From positions 5,026,001 to 5,090,000 of the forward strand of contig NZ_JAUCFJ010000002.1 in the NCBI RefSeq assembly GCF_030348505.1: a stretch of DNA of 64,000 nt. Direction: 5' to 3'. The notes under the pieces are model-generated. The model was not told the DNA's origin, did no database searches, and worked only from the letters and a program-made list of their open reading frames with translations. Numbering within the stretch: position 1 is the stretch's first letter; each line of letters begins with the position of its first letter. This DNA comes from Lysinibacillus sp. G4S2 (GTDB taxonomy: Bacteria > Bacillota > Bacilli > Bacillales_A > Planococcaceae). A program made the translations under genes and the position numbers. Shown here in pieces: positions 24,761 through 34,416 of the stretch.

Positions 24761-25990
24761 CTATTCTAATTCGATTTGTTTCGTTTCTTTACCTAAGAAC
24801 ACTACCCCAACAACACCAATAATAATCGCTCCGCAGAAAATTGCAAAGATGAAGCCGATATCATAACCTGCTGTTAATAAAACTCCTACTAACAGAGGAC
24901 CAAAAATACCACCAATACGCCCAGCAGCTGCTGCCATTCCTGCACCAGTACCACGAATAATTGCAGGATACTGCTCTGGTGTGTAGGCATAAAGTGCACC
25001 CCATGCCCCTAAGTTAAAGAACGATAACAACATTCCTGATGTTAATAGTACCGCCATTGTTTCAGCATTACCAAAAATGAAAGCACTTACAGCTGTACCA
25101 ATTAAATAGGAAACGAGTACAAACTTCCGTCCAAACTTTTCTATAAACCATGCAGCTGTAAAATAACCTGGTAGCTGTGCAAGCGTCATAATGAGAACAT
25201 ATTTAAAGCTCGTAATCATATCGAAGCCTTTACCAACCATTACACTTGGTAGCCACAAAAACATACCGTAATACGAGAATACAACCGTAAACCATAACAC
25301 CCATAACATCAGTGTTGAGCGTGCATATTTTTTCGACCAAACATCTCGCATGTTTTGCCCAATGCTTCGCTTTTTAGACTCTGCCTTCACTGTAAATTGT
25401 GAGGAGTCTGGTAAGTGCCAGCGAAGATAAATGGCATAGAATGCCGGAATTGCCGTTAGCACTAAAGCAACTCGCCATCCCCATGTAGGAATAACGAAAT
25501 ACGAGATTAGTGCAGCGATTAACCAACCAACCGCCCAGAAGCTTTCCAGTAAAACAACCACTCGCCCACGCTCTTTAGCTTCTACACTCTCTGAAACTAG
25601 CGTTGATGCGACTGGTAATTCTCCTCCTAGCCCCATGCCTACAAAAAAACGTAGTGCCATAAAAGCTGCTAAAGTAGTTGTAAATGCAGACAAGCCACTT
25701 GCAACAGAAAATAATACAAGCGTCCACATAAAAATTTGCTTACGTCCCACTTTATCAGCAAATACTCCGAAAACCAGCGCTCCTACAGCCATCCCAATTG
25801 AGTTAATGCTACCTATCCAGCCCGATTGACTTGGTGTTAATCCCCACTCAGCTGCTAATGCTGCAATAACGAATGATAATATTCCTACATCCATTGCATC
25901 GAAAAGCCAACCTACACCTGCTACTCCCAAAAGTTTATTGCGAGAAATTGATTGTTGAGACTTATTCGTTGCTACTGTATTTGTTGTCAT
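24761..25990 (-). CDS. niaP: MFS nicotinate (niacin) transporter NiaP
   Basis: 409 aa from the ATG at 25990 (AGGTG six bases before). A 12-span sugar-porter-like MFS protein with GVFADKVGRK and WFIEKFGRKFV loops and the family-typical runs GGELPVASTLVSESVEAKER, FSYYGMFLWLPSVMV and NLGAWGALYAYTPEQYP. These match B. subtilis NaiP (YceI) almost word for word. It takes up niacin for NAD salvage. It diverges from thrC over a 205-bp region. Confidence 0.88.
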   Translation of the reverse strand: MTTNTVATNKSQQSISRNKLLGVAGVGWLFDAMDVGILSFVIAALAAEWGLTPSQSGWIGSINSIGMAVGALVFGVFADKVGRKQIFMWTLVLFSVASGLSAFTTTLAAFMALRFFVGMGLGGELPVASTLVSESVEAKERGRVVVLLESFWAVGWLIAALISYFVIPTWGWRVALVLTAIPAFYAIYLRWHLPDSSQFTVKAESKKRSIGQNMRDVWSKKYARSTLMLWVLWFTVVFSYYGMFLWLPSVMVGKGFDMITSFKYVLIMTLAQLPGYFTAAWFIEKFGRKFVLVSYLIGTAVSAFIFGNAETMAVLLTSGMLLSFFNLGAWGALYAYTPEQYPAIIRGTGAGMAAAAGRIGGIFGPLLVGVLLTAGYDIGFIFAIFCGAIIIGVVGVVFLGKETKQIELE

Positions 25991-26108
25991 CTTAATCACC
26001 TGTCTTTACACTTGACTTTACATCATTAAGTTTACTATACAGTTGTTTCAAGAAAGTGACAAGCAAAATTCAAATTACCGAATTGTTTCGACAATTTCCC
26101 AAATGCTA

Positions 26109-26138
26109 TTGAAAACATAGGGCAATTTGCGTTAAAAT
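26109..26138 (+). promoter_or_regulatory. thrC promoter
   Basis: TTGAAA (26109-26114), 18-base spacer, TAAAAT (26133-26138). A GTTCTT/AAGAAC inverted repeat lies between it and the AAAGGAG site before thrC. No T-box sequence was seen. Confidence 0.55.
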
Positions 26139-26195
26139 GTCTTTTATACAAAAACAACTGTTCTTTCTATAAGAACAAAAGGAGATCGTAACGTT

Positions 26196-27248
26196 ATGTG
26201 GAAAGGCCTTATTGAAGAATATAAACAATTTTTACCCGTAACAGAAAACACACCTGCTTTAACTTTAAACGAAGGCAATACGCCTCTTATACATTTAGTA
26301 AATTTATCTAAAAAACTTGGCATTGAGCTTTATGGAAAAATCGAAGGCGCAAATCCAACAGGTTCATTCAAAGACCGTGGTATGGTATTTGCCGTTGCAA
26401 AAGCAATTGAAGAAGGTAGCAAATGTGTTATTTGTGCTTCAACTGGTAACACATCAGCCGCTGCAGCAGCTTATGCAGCACGTGCTGGAATCCAATCTAT
26501 AGTTGTTATCCCTAAAGGAAAAGTGGCACTTGGTAAGCTAGCCCAAGCGACAATGTATGGGGCAAAGATTATTGAGATTGACGGTAATTTCGATGATGCA
26601 TTAAATATTGTTCGTCAAGTAAGCGAAACTACTCCGGTGGCACTTGTAAACTCTGTAAATCCATTCCGCATCGAGGGGCAAAAAACAGCATCTTTTGAAA
26701 TAGTAGATGCTTTAGGGGCAGCTCCAGATTACCTTTGCATCCCTGTTGGTAACGCAGGTAACATTACTGCTTACTGGAAGGGCTTTAAAGAATATAACGA
26801 AGCAAAAGGCTCTGGTCTACCAAAGATGTTTGGCTTTGAAGCTGAAGGTGCAGCGGCAATTGTAAAAGGTGAACCAATCGCTAATCCTGAAACAGTGGCA
26901 ACAGCCATTCGTATTGGTAATCCTGCAAGCTGGAAATTTGCTGAAGCAGCTCGTGATGAGTCTGGTGGAATTATTGATTCAGTTACAGACGAAGAAATTT
27001 TGGCTGCTTACAAATTAATTGCTGGTACTGAAGGGATTTTCGTTGAACCAGGCTCAGCTGCATCATTGGCAGGTGTTATTAAATCAGTTGAAAATGGCAA
27101 AATTGCGAAAGGCTCTAAAGTTGTTACAATCTTCACGGGTAATGGTTTGAAAGATCCTGATACTGCAATGAATGTCTCTACTGTAGATGTTGTCTCACTT
27201 AAAAACGATGAGGAAGAAATTCGAAAATATATCGAGGGCGTACTATGA
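26196..27248 (+). CDS. thrC: threonine synthase
   Basis: 350 aa, the short Firmicute form. A fold-type II PLP enzyme with the Schiff-base lysine K59 in [11 protein letters not shown], the phosphate-binding [20 protein letters not shown], and [14 protein letters not shown]. It converts O-phosphohomoserine to threonine. AAAGGAG precedes the ATG. The stop overlaps the thrB start as ATGA, so the two are coupled. The usual operon partner hom is not present here. Confidence 0.95.
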   Translation: MWKGLIEEYKQFLPVTENTPALTLNEGNTPLIHLVNLSKKLGIELYGKIEGANPTGSFKDRGMVFAVAKAIEEGSKCVICASTGNTSAAAAAYAARAGIQSIVVIPKGKVALGKLAQATMYGAKIIEIDGNFDDALNIVRQVSETTPVALVNSVNPFRIEGQKTASFEIVDALGAAPDYLCIPVGNAGNITAYWKGFKEYNEAKGSGLPKMFGFEAEGAAAIVKGEPIANPETVATAIRIGNPASWKFAEAARDESGGIIDSVTDEEILAAYKLIAGTEGIFVEPGSAASLAGVIKSVENGKIAKGSKVVTIFTGNGLKDPDTAMNVSTVDVVSLKNDEEEIRKYIEGVL

Positions 27249-28153
27249 GTGACATGTGGCAAATCTCAGTTCCTGGAAGCACAGCCAATCTAGGCCCTGG
27301 CTTTGATTCAATAGGACTTGGCTTGTCTCTTTACTTGAAACTAACTGTGTCTTTACAGGATAGATGGGAAATTATTCACCTTGATGATAATGGTCCTAAA
27401 GAGTTTGAGCTGGAAGAGCACTTACTATACGTGATTGCCAAAAAAATTGCTGATCAATACGGTAAGCAGCTACCTGCCTGCCGTGTCGAAATGGCAAGTG
27501 ATCTTCCATTAGCTCGTGGTTTAGGGAGCAGCGCAGCGGTCATCGTTGCTGGAATTGAACTTGCTAACCAAGTCTGTGAGCTGAACTTAACTGTGCAGGA
27601 TAAACTCAATTTATCCTCACAAATCGAAGGACACCCAGACAATGCAACTGCTTCCGTATTAGGAGGATTAACAATTTCTTCAATGGATGAGAATGGCATT
27701 GTGGATACATTCCATGTCAATGATATCGATGTTTCCTTTGTAGTATACGTGCCCGATGTCGAACTAAAAACAAGCGAATCTCGTTCTGTTTTACCAGAAC
27801 AATTTGATCGAGCATATGCGGTGCATGCTTCTGCAAATGCTAATATGTTAGCCGCTTCATTAATGGCTCGTGATTTTGAACGTGCAGGGCACTATATGGA
27901 AAAAGACTTATTTCATGAGCCTTTCCGTGCCAAACTAATTCCACGATTTTCAGAAATTCATGAAGCTGCGAAGGCTAACGGTGCATTTGGAACAGCTTTA
28001 AGTGGTGCAGGGCCAACACTGATTTCCATTATCCCTACTGCTATTGCACATGATTTCGTAAATGCCATGAAAAATCAATTTCTAGAGCATCAAATTATCT
28101 TAACAAAAGCCGATGAATATGGTGTACAGGTGAAATTTGGACGTCTACTGTAA
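27245..28153 (+). CDS. thrB: homoserine kinase
   Basis: 302 aa GHMP kinase: [20 protein letters not shown], the ATP loop [30 protein letters not shown] and the C-terminal [14 protein letters not shown]. It phosphorylates homoserine for ThrC. It overlaps thrC by 4 bp. Confidence 0.95.
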   Translation: MSDMWQISVPGSTANLGPGFDSIGLGLSLYLKLTVSLQDRWEIIHLDDNGPKEFELEEHLLYVIAKKIADQYGKQLPACRVEMASDLPLARGLGSSAAVIVAGIELANQVCELNLTVQDKLNLSSQIEGHPDNATASVLGGLTISSMDENGIVDTFHVNDIDVSFVVYVPDVELKTSESRSVLPEQFDRAYAVHASANANMLAASLMARDFERAGHYMEKDLFHEPFRAKLIPRFSEIHEAAKANGAFGTALSGAGPTLISIIPTAIAHDFVNAMKNQFLEHQIILTKADEYGVQVKFGRLL

Positions 28154-28186
28154 AGGTAGACGTTTCTTTTTGAAGGAGGAAGTAGC

Positions 28187-28870
28187 GTGAAACCAATTAT
28201 ATTCTGTGACTTTGATGGCACTATAACAGAAACTGATAATATCGTCTCACTTATGACTCAATTCGTACCAGAGGAATCTGAGAAAATTGCTAAGGCAATG
28301 ATGGAACAAAAATTAACCTTTAAAGATGGCGTGTCAGCAATGTTCGAGCTATTATCAACTAAACAAAAGGATACTGTTATTAAATATTTATTGGATACGG
28401 CCATTATACGTGAGGGCTTTGACGATTTCGTTCGTTTTGCACAAGAGAAACATATTCCGTTTTACATTGTTAGTGGAGGTGTCGATTTTTTCATTGAGCC
28501 ACTACTAAAAAAATACGGTCCATTTTCTGGTATATATTGCAATAGCGCTGATTTTTCAGAACAACAAATTAAACTCGTCTTTCCCAATAGCTGTGATGAA
28601 GAATGTGAGAAATTTGAGACACAGGGCTGTGGATGTTGCAAACCAAGCGTCATGCGAAAAGTAGCACAGCGTGATCATTTTAAAATCGTGATTGGAGATT
28701 CCCTTTCTGATTTTGAGGCTGCAAAACAGGCAGATTTAGTACTTGCTAGGGATCATCTTATTAAACGCTGTGAAGACCTTCACCTTCCATATAAGCGCTT
28801 TGAGACATTCTATGACTGCTTAGAGGCTGTAAAGGAGCTTATGGATGCAGAAAAGGCTGTAAAAATGTAA
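28187..28870 (+). CDS. MtnX-like HAD-family phosphatase
   Basis: 227 aa. HAD motif I FCDFDGTITETDN, motif II FYIVSGGVDFF, and motif III/IV GDSLSDFEAAKQADLVLARD. The Cys-rich CDEECEKFETQGCGCCKPSV is shared with B. subtilis MtnX (2-hydroxy-3-keto-5-methylthiopentenyl-1-phosphate phosphatase of methionine salvage). The length also fits. It is 33 bp after thrB with GGAGGAAG before the start, so it is co-transcribed with thrCB and away from other mtn genes. Assignment to methionine salvage is therefore uncertain. Confidence 0.75.
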   Translation: MKPIIFCDFDGTITETDNIVSLMTQFVPEESEKIAKAMMEQKLTFKDGVSAMFELLSTKQKDTVIKYLLDTAIIREGFDDFVRFAQEKHIPFYIVSGGVDFFIEPLLKKYGPFSGIYCNSADFSEQQIKLVFPNSCDEECEKFETQGCGCCKPSVMRKVAQRDHFKIVIGDSLSDFEAAKQADLVLARDHLIKRCEDLHLPYKRFETFYDCLEAVKELMDAEKAVKM

Positions 28871-28877
28871 ACATAAC

Positions 28878-28913
28878 AAAGGGAGCCATTCTTCAATTAA
28901 GATGGCTCCCTTT
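28878..28913. terminator. convergent terminator
   Basis: AAAGGGAGCCAT pairs with ATGGCTCCCTTT between the thr operon and the PAP2 gene. Confidence 0.8.
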
Positions 28914-28919
28914 CCACGT

Positions 28920-29531
28920 TCAAGATTCCTTATTCATTTTAAAATGTCTTTTGCGACGTTCATACCAAATGACACAGATTATGAACCAAGTATAACCCAT
29001 ACTCCATCCAGCCAATACATCTGAAGCAAAATGACGAGCTCCTGCAACTCGAGACAAACCAATAAGCACTGTTAATATAATTGCCCCAAGCCAAAGTAGC
29101 GTTTTTCTCCCCTTGCTATTATTCTCTGAAAATATATAAGCGATTGTAAATAAATACAAGATACCTGTCATAGAATGCCCTGATGGAAAGCTAAAGGATG
29201 TTAATTGATCTTCAATTTCAGGTCTTGGTCGCTGTACCCATTTTTTTAATAATTGGTTAAGAATATTTCCGCCTGCAAATGTTAACAAAACAAATAATAT
29301 AGCTCGGTAATTTTTTACCTTCCATGCTAAATACACTACGAGAACGATAGCCACAGACACTACAAATGCCGGTTCTCCTATGTAATGGAAAAATTCGATA
29401 AAACGATTACCGAAAAAGAGATTTGCCATTTTTGTATCAAAATTATTGATAAACTCACTTTGATAAGTAACTCGTAACACAAAAAAGGTAATCAGCGTTA
29501 CTATCGCCAAAGGATATGCCCATTTTTTCAT
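28920..29531 (-). CDS. PAP2-family membrane phosphatase
   Basis: 203 aa from the ATG at 29531 (GAGGTG upstream; a GTG four codons earlier lies inside that site). Six membrane spans and all three PAP2 motifs: KKWVQRPRP, SFPSGHS and SRVAGARHFASDVLAG with the nucleophilic His. Probable substrates are lipid phosphates (undecaprenyl pyrophosphate or phosphatidylglycerol phosphate). BcrC/YodM-type function cannot be distinguished. Confidence 0.85.
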   Translation of the reverse strand: MKKWAYPLAIVTLITFFVLRVTYQSEFINNFDTKMANLFFGNRFIEFFHYIGEPAFVVSVAIVLVVYLAWKVKNYRAILFVLLTFAGGNILNQLLKKWVQRPRPEIEDQLTSFSFPSGHSMTGILYLFTIAYIFSENNSKGRKTLLWLGAIILTVLIGLSRVAGARHFASDVLAGWSMGYTWFIICVIWYERRKRHFKMNKES

Positions 29532-29682
29532 TTCATACTTCACCTCAAAACTAAATCATGTCATGCTGTTTTATTTTTCACATCATAACATATTTAAGTA
29601 AGTTAGAGGTAAATTTGCTTTTTATCACGCAGTAACGTGCAGTATTTTATCTATACTGAAAGCGAACAATGCCCGATTGGTA

Positions 29683-29731
29683 AAGACTAATAATCAGCGG
29701 GGATGAAGAACCCTCACTGATTATTAGTCTT
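29683..29731. terminator. 15-bp-stem hairpin after the small ORF
   Basis: AAGACTAATAATCAG pairs perfectly with CTGATTATTAGTCTT around a 19-base loop. It lacks a clear T-tract, so it could be a weak terminator or an RNA stability element. Confidence 0.45.
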
Positions 29732-29739
29732 CACTCGAT

Positions 29740-29877
29740 TTAACCTAACGTACTCCCTCTGTCCAGGGTAATGACAAATGTTTTTTTGTCAGGTTTATTA
29801 AAATAATTTGAAAGTACCAACGCAACGATAAATAAGATTGCAACGATAGATATGATCTTTCTAAACAAAATAAACAC
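29740..29877 (-). CDS. putative 45-aa single-span membrane peptide
   Basis: GTG start at 29877 with AAGGG eight bases upstream (a TTG four codons in is an alternative). It translates to MFILFRKIISIVAILFIVAL, then VLSNYFNKPDKKTFVITLDR and GSTLG. It has one membrane segment (residues about 8-23), positive residues before it (Arg-Lys) and a polar tail. It lies 38 bp downstream of the CxxCG gene on the same strand and is followed by a hairpin, which argues that it is a real gene. No family recognised. Confidence 0.5.
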   Translation of the reverse strand: MFILFRKIISIVAILFIVALVLSNYFNKPDKKTFVITLDRGSTLG

Positions 29878-29915
29878 TTCCTCATCCCTTAATATCATGT
29901 TCAGTTTGAATTATT

Positions 29916-30815
29916 TTATTTTAATAATACAGGATCAAATAGCCAATCCATTGGTCCAAAGTTCGTATCCTTCTCGCCTTTTACCTCACGAGATATATTG
30001 TTTTTAATAACCAATTCTCTGAACCTTCTACTAAACAAAGTTTTTCTATATAAATATCTTCCATCATGGCTCCATTCTGCAGACAGGAATATATCACCTG
30101 TTACGTTTGTTAAATCTTCACGCTTATAACTATCAGGTCCATTGATAACCCCACTTAATCCGCAGCGACACGGAGGTTGCTCTGTCGCAAAATACAACTT
30201 AACTCTTTCAGTGCTACATTCTGGCAATACTTGTGTCGGTATAATTTGAAAAGCTTTTTGCTTCCCTTCTTCTGGTCCTTGATGAATAACCTCTAAAAGT
30301 TCATAGCCTCTAATATTCTCTTGTTTCATTAATGTCACTAATTCCTGTGAAGCTACCCAATATCCGCTCACATGAACTAGATGGCGATCTTTCATTTCTG
30401 TTGTATCTATCACTAATGGTGAAAGTTGCTCTTTCTCCATTAGTCCACAATGCTGGCAATAGGTGCTTATAGAAAATAAAGTTCCTTTATCATCTATAAA
30501 CATATCAGGTGAGTTACCTGTTGAGTTTAATGTAAACAATGGTGCTTGCTCATATTCACTCTCTGAAAAATCAAAGTAAAAACGTTCTCCAATTGAAACA
30601 ATCCCTAATTCGCGTTCCAATGATTTATATAACGCTGCTACATGCTCATATGTTACATCTTCATTTAATGTAAAAATAGGATTAAATGATGCCTTTAAAT
30701 TTCTTTTTCTTATTTCAGTGGCACCAATACAAATCCCATAGCGGTTATACACTTTAATAACTTGATCTTGACTAGATTCATCTATAGAAAATAAATTTTC
30801 AAGTTCTACTTTCAA
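29916..30815 (-). CDS. hypothetical protein with paired CxxCG-type motifs
   Basis: 299 aa, no signal peptide or membrane span. Cysteine motifs YCQHCG (about residue 120) and PCRCG (about 217), spaced as in the 'double-CXXCG' family, suggest one zinc site. It ends in a tryptophan-containing FGPMDWLFDPVLL tail. Some proteins of this fold are immunity-like partners of secreted toxins, but no toxin gene is adjacent. I do not assign a function. It may be cotranscribed with the small ORF at 29740. Confidence 0.6.
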   Translation of the reverse strand: MKVELENLFSIDESSQDQVIKVYNRYGICIGATEIRKRNLKASFNPIFTLNEDVTYEHVAALYKSLERELGIVSIGERFYFDFSESEYEQAPLFTLNSTGNSPDMFIDDKGTLFSISTYCQHCGLMEKEQLSPLVIDTTEMKDRHLVHVSGYWVASQELVTLMKQENIRGYELLEVIHQGPEEGKQKAFQIIPTQVLPECSTERVKLYFATEQPPCRCGLSGVINGPDSYKREDLTNVTGDIFLSAEWSHDGRYLYRKTLFSRRFRELVIKNNISREVKGEKDTNFGPMDWLFDPVLLK

Positions 30816-30991
30816 AATACACGCCTACCTTTATATAAAGTTTTATGGTGAAGTATGTTGACTAGCTAGTATCTTAAAAAATCTACAATCTCTACTTTAT
30901 TCATAGATAGTCAGGCTGCTTATTTTAAACGAAATCTTTTATATATTATTACAGGTGTGTTGATTAACCATTTTTATACATTCGAAGAGGC

Positions 30992-31118
30992 TGATTTCCG
31001 CTACGGGCTACTCGCTTTCCTGCGGGCGAGCGCCGAGCCGCTTCCTCCGCTTCGCTCCGTACAGGGTCTCGTCTGTCTCGCTTTCCCGCAGGAGTCGAGT
31101 AGCCCTACGCTACAATCA
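30992..31118 (-). repeat. type B dispersed repeat (copy B3)
   Basis: From TGATTTCCGCTACGGGCTAC to the inverted arm whose reverse complement is TGATTGTAGCGTAGGGCTAC, both followed by TCG. The arms differ from B1/B2 in the bases before GGCTACTCG but still pair with each other. In the 30816-31514 gap the only other features are the cassette boundary repeat and the comA terminator. Confidence 0.8.
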
Positions 31119-31250
31119 GTTAAAATGGAAATATATCAGCAAAATAGTAACAAAAAAATCCATTTACCGCGCAATATTAAACCTATTTTTTCCTAATCAA
31201 CACGCCTGATATTATTACTCACTATAACAAATCTACTTACCACGATTATA

Positions 31251-31313
31251 TTAAGCGTACCAGTACTAACACCGATATTTCAACGGTGGGTTTACGCCAA
31301 TTTTCTGGCGGTC
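31251..31313 (+). repeat. left inverted repeat of the comQXPA cassette
   Basis: Begins TTAAGCGTACCAGTACTAAC and ends TTTACGCCAATTTTCTGGCG + GTC. It aligns without gaps, at 47 of 63 positions, to the reverse complement of 35694-35756. Both flanks also carry an inner ACCGCC-A/T-GGCGGT hairpin further inside. Confidence 0.75.
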
Positions 31314-31352
31314 TGCGACTCGATTTTTGGCGTGATTTGGCGGACATATAAA

Positions 31353-31377
31353 AACACCGCCAAAAATTGGCGGTGTT
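31353..31377 (-). terminator. comQXPA terminator
   Basis: AACACCGCCAA pairs with TTGGCGGTGTT; the minus strand continues TTTATATG. It lies 137 bases after the comA stop and just inside the left boundary repeat. Confidence 0.75.
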
Positions 31378-31514
31378 ACACGGAAATTATAGGTATTTAG
31401 CATTATAATTAAAGATTAATTTACTAAGTTAATATATGGTATTTCAAAACTATCCAAACTATCCCTTTTTATTGAAAAAAATACCAATATCGATGAGTAT
31501 AACATATAGATAAA

Positions 31515-32138
31515 CTATAGTAAATTCATTCTTTCTGCAAGATTTACAGCATCGGTACGCGAATCTACATTCAACAAAGAAAACAACTGTGTTAAATATC
31601 TTTCTGTTGTTCGCTGAGGGATATTTAACTCTAAAGCAATGGCTTTGTTCGTATGTCCTTTAGCAATCAATCTTAAAATCTTCTTTTCTTTTTCATTTAA
31701 GTGGATATCAAGCTTAGCATCCTGCAATTTAAATCGATTATCGAGAAAATCCAAGAAATTTTGTGGTAAAACAATTTCACCATTTGCAATAGCCCTTACA
31801 GTCCTTAATATTTGTTCTTTGGATGCTGTTTTAGCTAAGATGCCTTCTATTTTTCGTTCCAAAATAAGTGGATAATAATCTGTAATATCGTCACCTGTAT
31901 AAAGGATAATTGAAGCATTTGACTGGATAGCTTTTATGTTACGGGCTAAGTTAATACCATTTTCTAACGGCATATTTACATCAATTAAGTAGATATCATA
32001 CGGCTTGTTTTTAATTCTCCGTATAACATGAGTTGCATCACTTTCTGTATCAACTATAATATCTTCATTTTCTTGAAATAAATTTTTCGTTCCCTCTAAC
32101 ACAATAGGGTGGTCATCCACTATAAGCATCGTAATCAA
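31515..32138 (-). CDS. comA: ComA-like NarL-family response regulator
   Basis: 207 aa from a TTG at 32138 (AGGAAG 8 bases before). A GTG three codons upstream overlaps the site, and an ATG at 32129 is also possible. The receiver domain has MLIVDDHPIVLEGTK, the phospho-acceptor Asp in YLIDVNMP, and LYTGDD/LAKTASKEQI. The C-terminal LuxR-type HTH has LNEKEKKILRLIAKGHTNKA and YLTQLFSLLNVDSRTDAVNL. It is phosphorylated by ComP; ComA in B. subtilis drives srfA and competence. It overlaps the comP end by 26 bp. Sequence identity to B. subtilis ComA looks modest, so its regulon is not predictable. Confidence 0.87.
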   Translation of the reverse strand: MITMLIVDDHPIVLEGTKNLFQENEDIIVDTESDATHVIRRIKNKPYDIYLIDVNMPLENGINLARNIKAIQSNASIILYTGDDITDYYPLILERKIEGILAKTASKEQILRTVRAIANGEIVLPQNFLDFLDNRFKLQDAKLDIHLNEKEKKILRLIAKGHTNKAIALELNIPQRTTERYLTQLFSLLNVDSRTDAVNLAERMNLL

Positions 32139-34416
32139 GTGTGTCACTTCCTTCTCTTACTGTTATTCGGATAAATATCCCTTCATTAACTTGCGAATCT
32201 ATATAAAAATGCCCATTAAACGCCTTTACACGCTCTTGCATACCTCGAATCCCCATCGATTCTGTGACAATAATATTTTCAACATTACAGCCCACACCAT
32301 CATCCTTGTAGATAATTTCAAATCCATCATTTGCTTCTTGGAGATGAATCTCAACTGTTGTTGCATAAGAATGTTTCAAAGCATTGTTAAGTAATTCCTG
32401 AAATAATCGATAGATCATTAAATTCATACGCTCATCCTCTAAGTAAAGACGATCTATCGAATAAATTAATTCAAAACTAGCTCTTTCTGTCACTTTTCGA
32501 ATTAACTTCTCCAAAGCTGCATTTAACCCTAATGTATCTAATAATGGGGGCTTTAAATTTTCACAATAAGCTCTTAATTCATGTAAAGACGTAACCATCT
32601 GCTTATGAACCTTCACAAGCTTTTGTTGGATATCTGTTGGATCCTTCGCATTGACTAGAACATCAACCTCTCGAGCAATATGTAGCTGTTCTTGCAAATT
32701 TGTGTCATGTAATTCTTGAGCTAATTGATATTTCTCCTCTTCAAATCTTAACCATAATAGCTTATTTAACCATGGTAATTGACTATCATCAGCTTGCCTC
32801 ATATGCTTTAGTTCATCTAACAGCTCTTCCACCATCTTTGTATTTTCAATAAAATTATTTACATACAATAAGAGCAATTCAAGCCATAGAAGCTCTTCAT
32901 CTTTTAAATGAATCGAATTGTTATGAACTAATACTAAGGCTCTTTTGCAGCGAGCATCTTGATGGAGGAAGGCTAGGTAGACCTTGTCAATTTTCCGTAT
33001 TTCTCCTAATTTCAAATCTTCCATTACCGTGGGATTAATCAGAAGCCTTCCCTCAACCGTTGAAGTAAATTGTTTTGTGTTAAAGTCATAAGTTAATACA
33101 AATACATGCTCTAGCTCAAGATGTAATGAAACCTCTTGTACAAACTTCTCTAGAAGCGCATTTAATGTAATCGTCTTACCAATTCTATCCACAGCAGTAT
33201 ATAGCTGATGTATATAATCCCCTTTTGTCGAAAATAAAATTTTTCGTTTTCGATAATCGACCCTCTCTTTTATGTAAAAAAGAACAACTAACGATGTAAA
33301 AGTAAAGAATGAAATACATGTTATTACGGATATAGTTAAATATTTCTGCGCAATCCAATACAAACCTACTGTAAACCACAAAGTAAATACCAGTGAAAAA
33401 ATTACATAATAACGGAGTCTTGTAATATGGTATTCAATATCAAATAATCTTTCCGGTAGTTGTGTAAAAATAAAACTAAATGGAATTAATAATAAAAATA
33501 AAGCACTAATTTCAGCTGAAAGTATATACTTTTCAAATAGAATTTCAGGGAGTGTATATAAAAAAAGAAATGGCATAAACGGTATTAATATACTATTCAA
33601 TAAAATTGTCAACTGCGGTGATCTATATTTGATAAAGCTTACCAATAAAACACTAAGGATAATGATAAGGAGAATGAAGAAAAGAACTAATACTACATCA
33701 GAAAGAAAATCATAAGAAGCAGGATAGAAAGTACTAATACAGCCCAGTAAAAAAGCTATTACGGGGAATAGATAAAAAAATTTGATATTGTTTATCAATA
33801 CCCATTTTGTTTTTACAAATGAAAAATAATCTCTTAAAAAATGTAATAATACAGCTAAACATAACACCATACTACTTCGATTTACTATAATCCCAATTCC
33901 ATTTAATCTACCAGATACCCCACTACTAACATAAGCCAATGAAACTGTTAGCATAAAAAGAATAAGTAAGTTAGTAAGATTTGTATTTTTTTGTTTAAAA
34001 TGTAGAAAGATAGTAATAAATAAAGTTAATAAATAATAACAAGCTGGAATGATGAATATATAGTAAAATTGATGAGGGATATCTAAATGTTTGATATGTA
34101 TATCTTTTATATCTCCATTTGGCTTCATAATTGTTATTTTATGAGCAGCTACTATTTTAGATTTATATTTCAGCTGATTTAGATCATCCATTGGCACATC
34201 ATCTACTCTTAAAATCACGTCATCTGGTGAAATATTTTTCCATCCTGTCCAATCTTTATCGTAAGGTTGCGTTACTCCCCACTGGCCATCCTCTTTTTCT
34301 ACCTTAATTTCTGATAAGGGCACGCTATAATTCACATAATTCAGATAAAGACCAATTACTAAATAGATCATTATAGCGGGCCAAAACAACTTACTACTCA
34401 ATGATTTTATTTCCAA
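32113..34416 (-). CDS. comP: ComP-like sensor histidine kinase
   Basis: 767 aa, TTG start at 34416 inside the comX end (10-bp overlap), so it is translationally coupled. Layout: a first membrane span (about 10-30), an extracytoplasmic PDZ-like segment (about 35-115; WKNISPDDVILRVDDVPMDD), further membrane spans to about 385, a GAF-like linker, a HisKA_3 dimerisation domain with H570 in QELHDTNLQEQ, and an HATPase with FQELLNNALKHS, DDGVG and GIRGMQERV. This is the ComP architecture: it senses the isoprenylated ComX peptide and passes phosphate to ComA. Confidence 0.9.
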   Translation of the reverse strand: MEIKSLSSKLFWPAIMIYLVIGLYLNYVNYSVPLSEIKVEKEDGQWGVTQPYDKDWTGWKNISPDDVILRVDDVPMDDLNQLKYKSKIVAAHKITIMKPNGDIKDIHIKHLDIPHQFYYIFIIPACYYLLTLFITIFLHFKQKNTNLTNLLILFMLTVSLAYVSSGVSGRLNGIGIIVNRSSMVLCLAVLLHFLRDYFSFVKTKWVLINNIKFFYLFPVIAFLLGCISTFYPASYDFLSDVVLVLFFILLIIILSVLLVSFIKYRSPQLTILLNSILIPFMPFLFLYTLPEILFEKYILSAEISALFLLLIPFSFIFTQLPERLFDIEYHITRLRYYVIFSLVFTLWFTVGLYWIAQKYLTISVITCISFFTFTSLVVLFYIKERVDYRKRKILFSTKGDYIHQLYTAVDRIGKTITLNALLEKFVQEVSLHLELEHVFVLTYDFNTKQFTSTVEGRLLINPTVMEDLKLGEIRKIDKVYLAFLHQDARCKRALVLVHNNSIHLKDEELLWLELLLLYVNNFIENTKMVEELLDELKHMRQADDSQLPWLNKLLWLRFEEEKYQLAQELHDTNLQEQLHIAREVDVLVNAKDPTDIQQKLVKVHKQMVTSLHELRAYCENLKPPLLDTLGLNAALEKLIRKVTERASFELIYSIDRLYLEDERMNLMIYRLFQELLNNALKHSYATTVEIHLQEANDGFEIIYKDDGVGCNVENIIVTESMGIRGMQERVKAFNGHFYIDSQVNEGIFIRITVREGSDTLDYDAYSG

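Noticed and set aside
26000..26195. T-box or riboswitch upstream of thrC
   Set aside because: No T-box core sequence or specifier-type structure was visible; only a short inverted repeat and a promoter.
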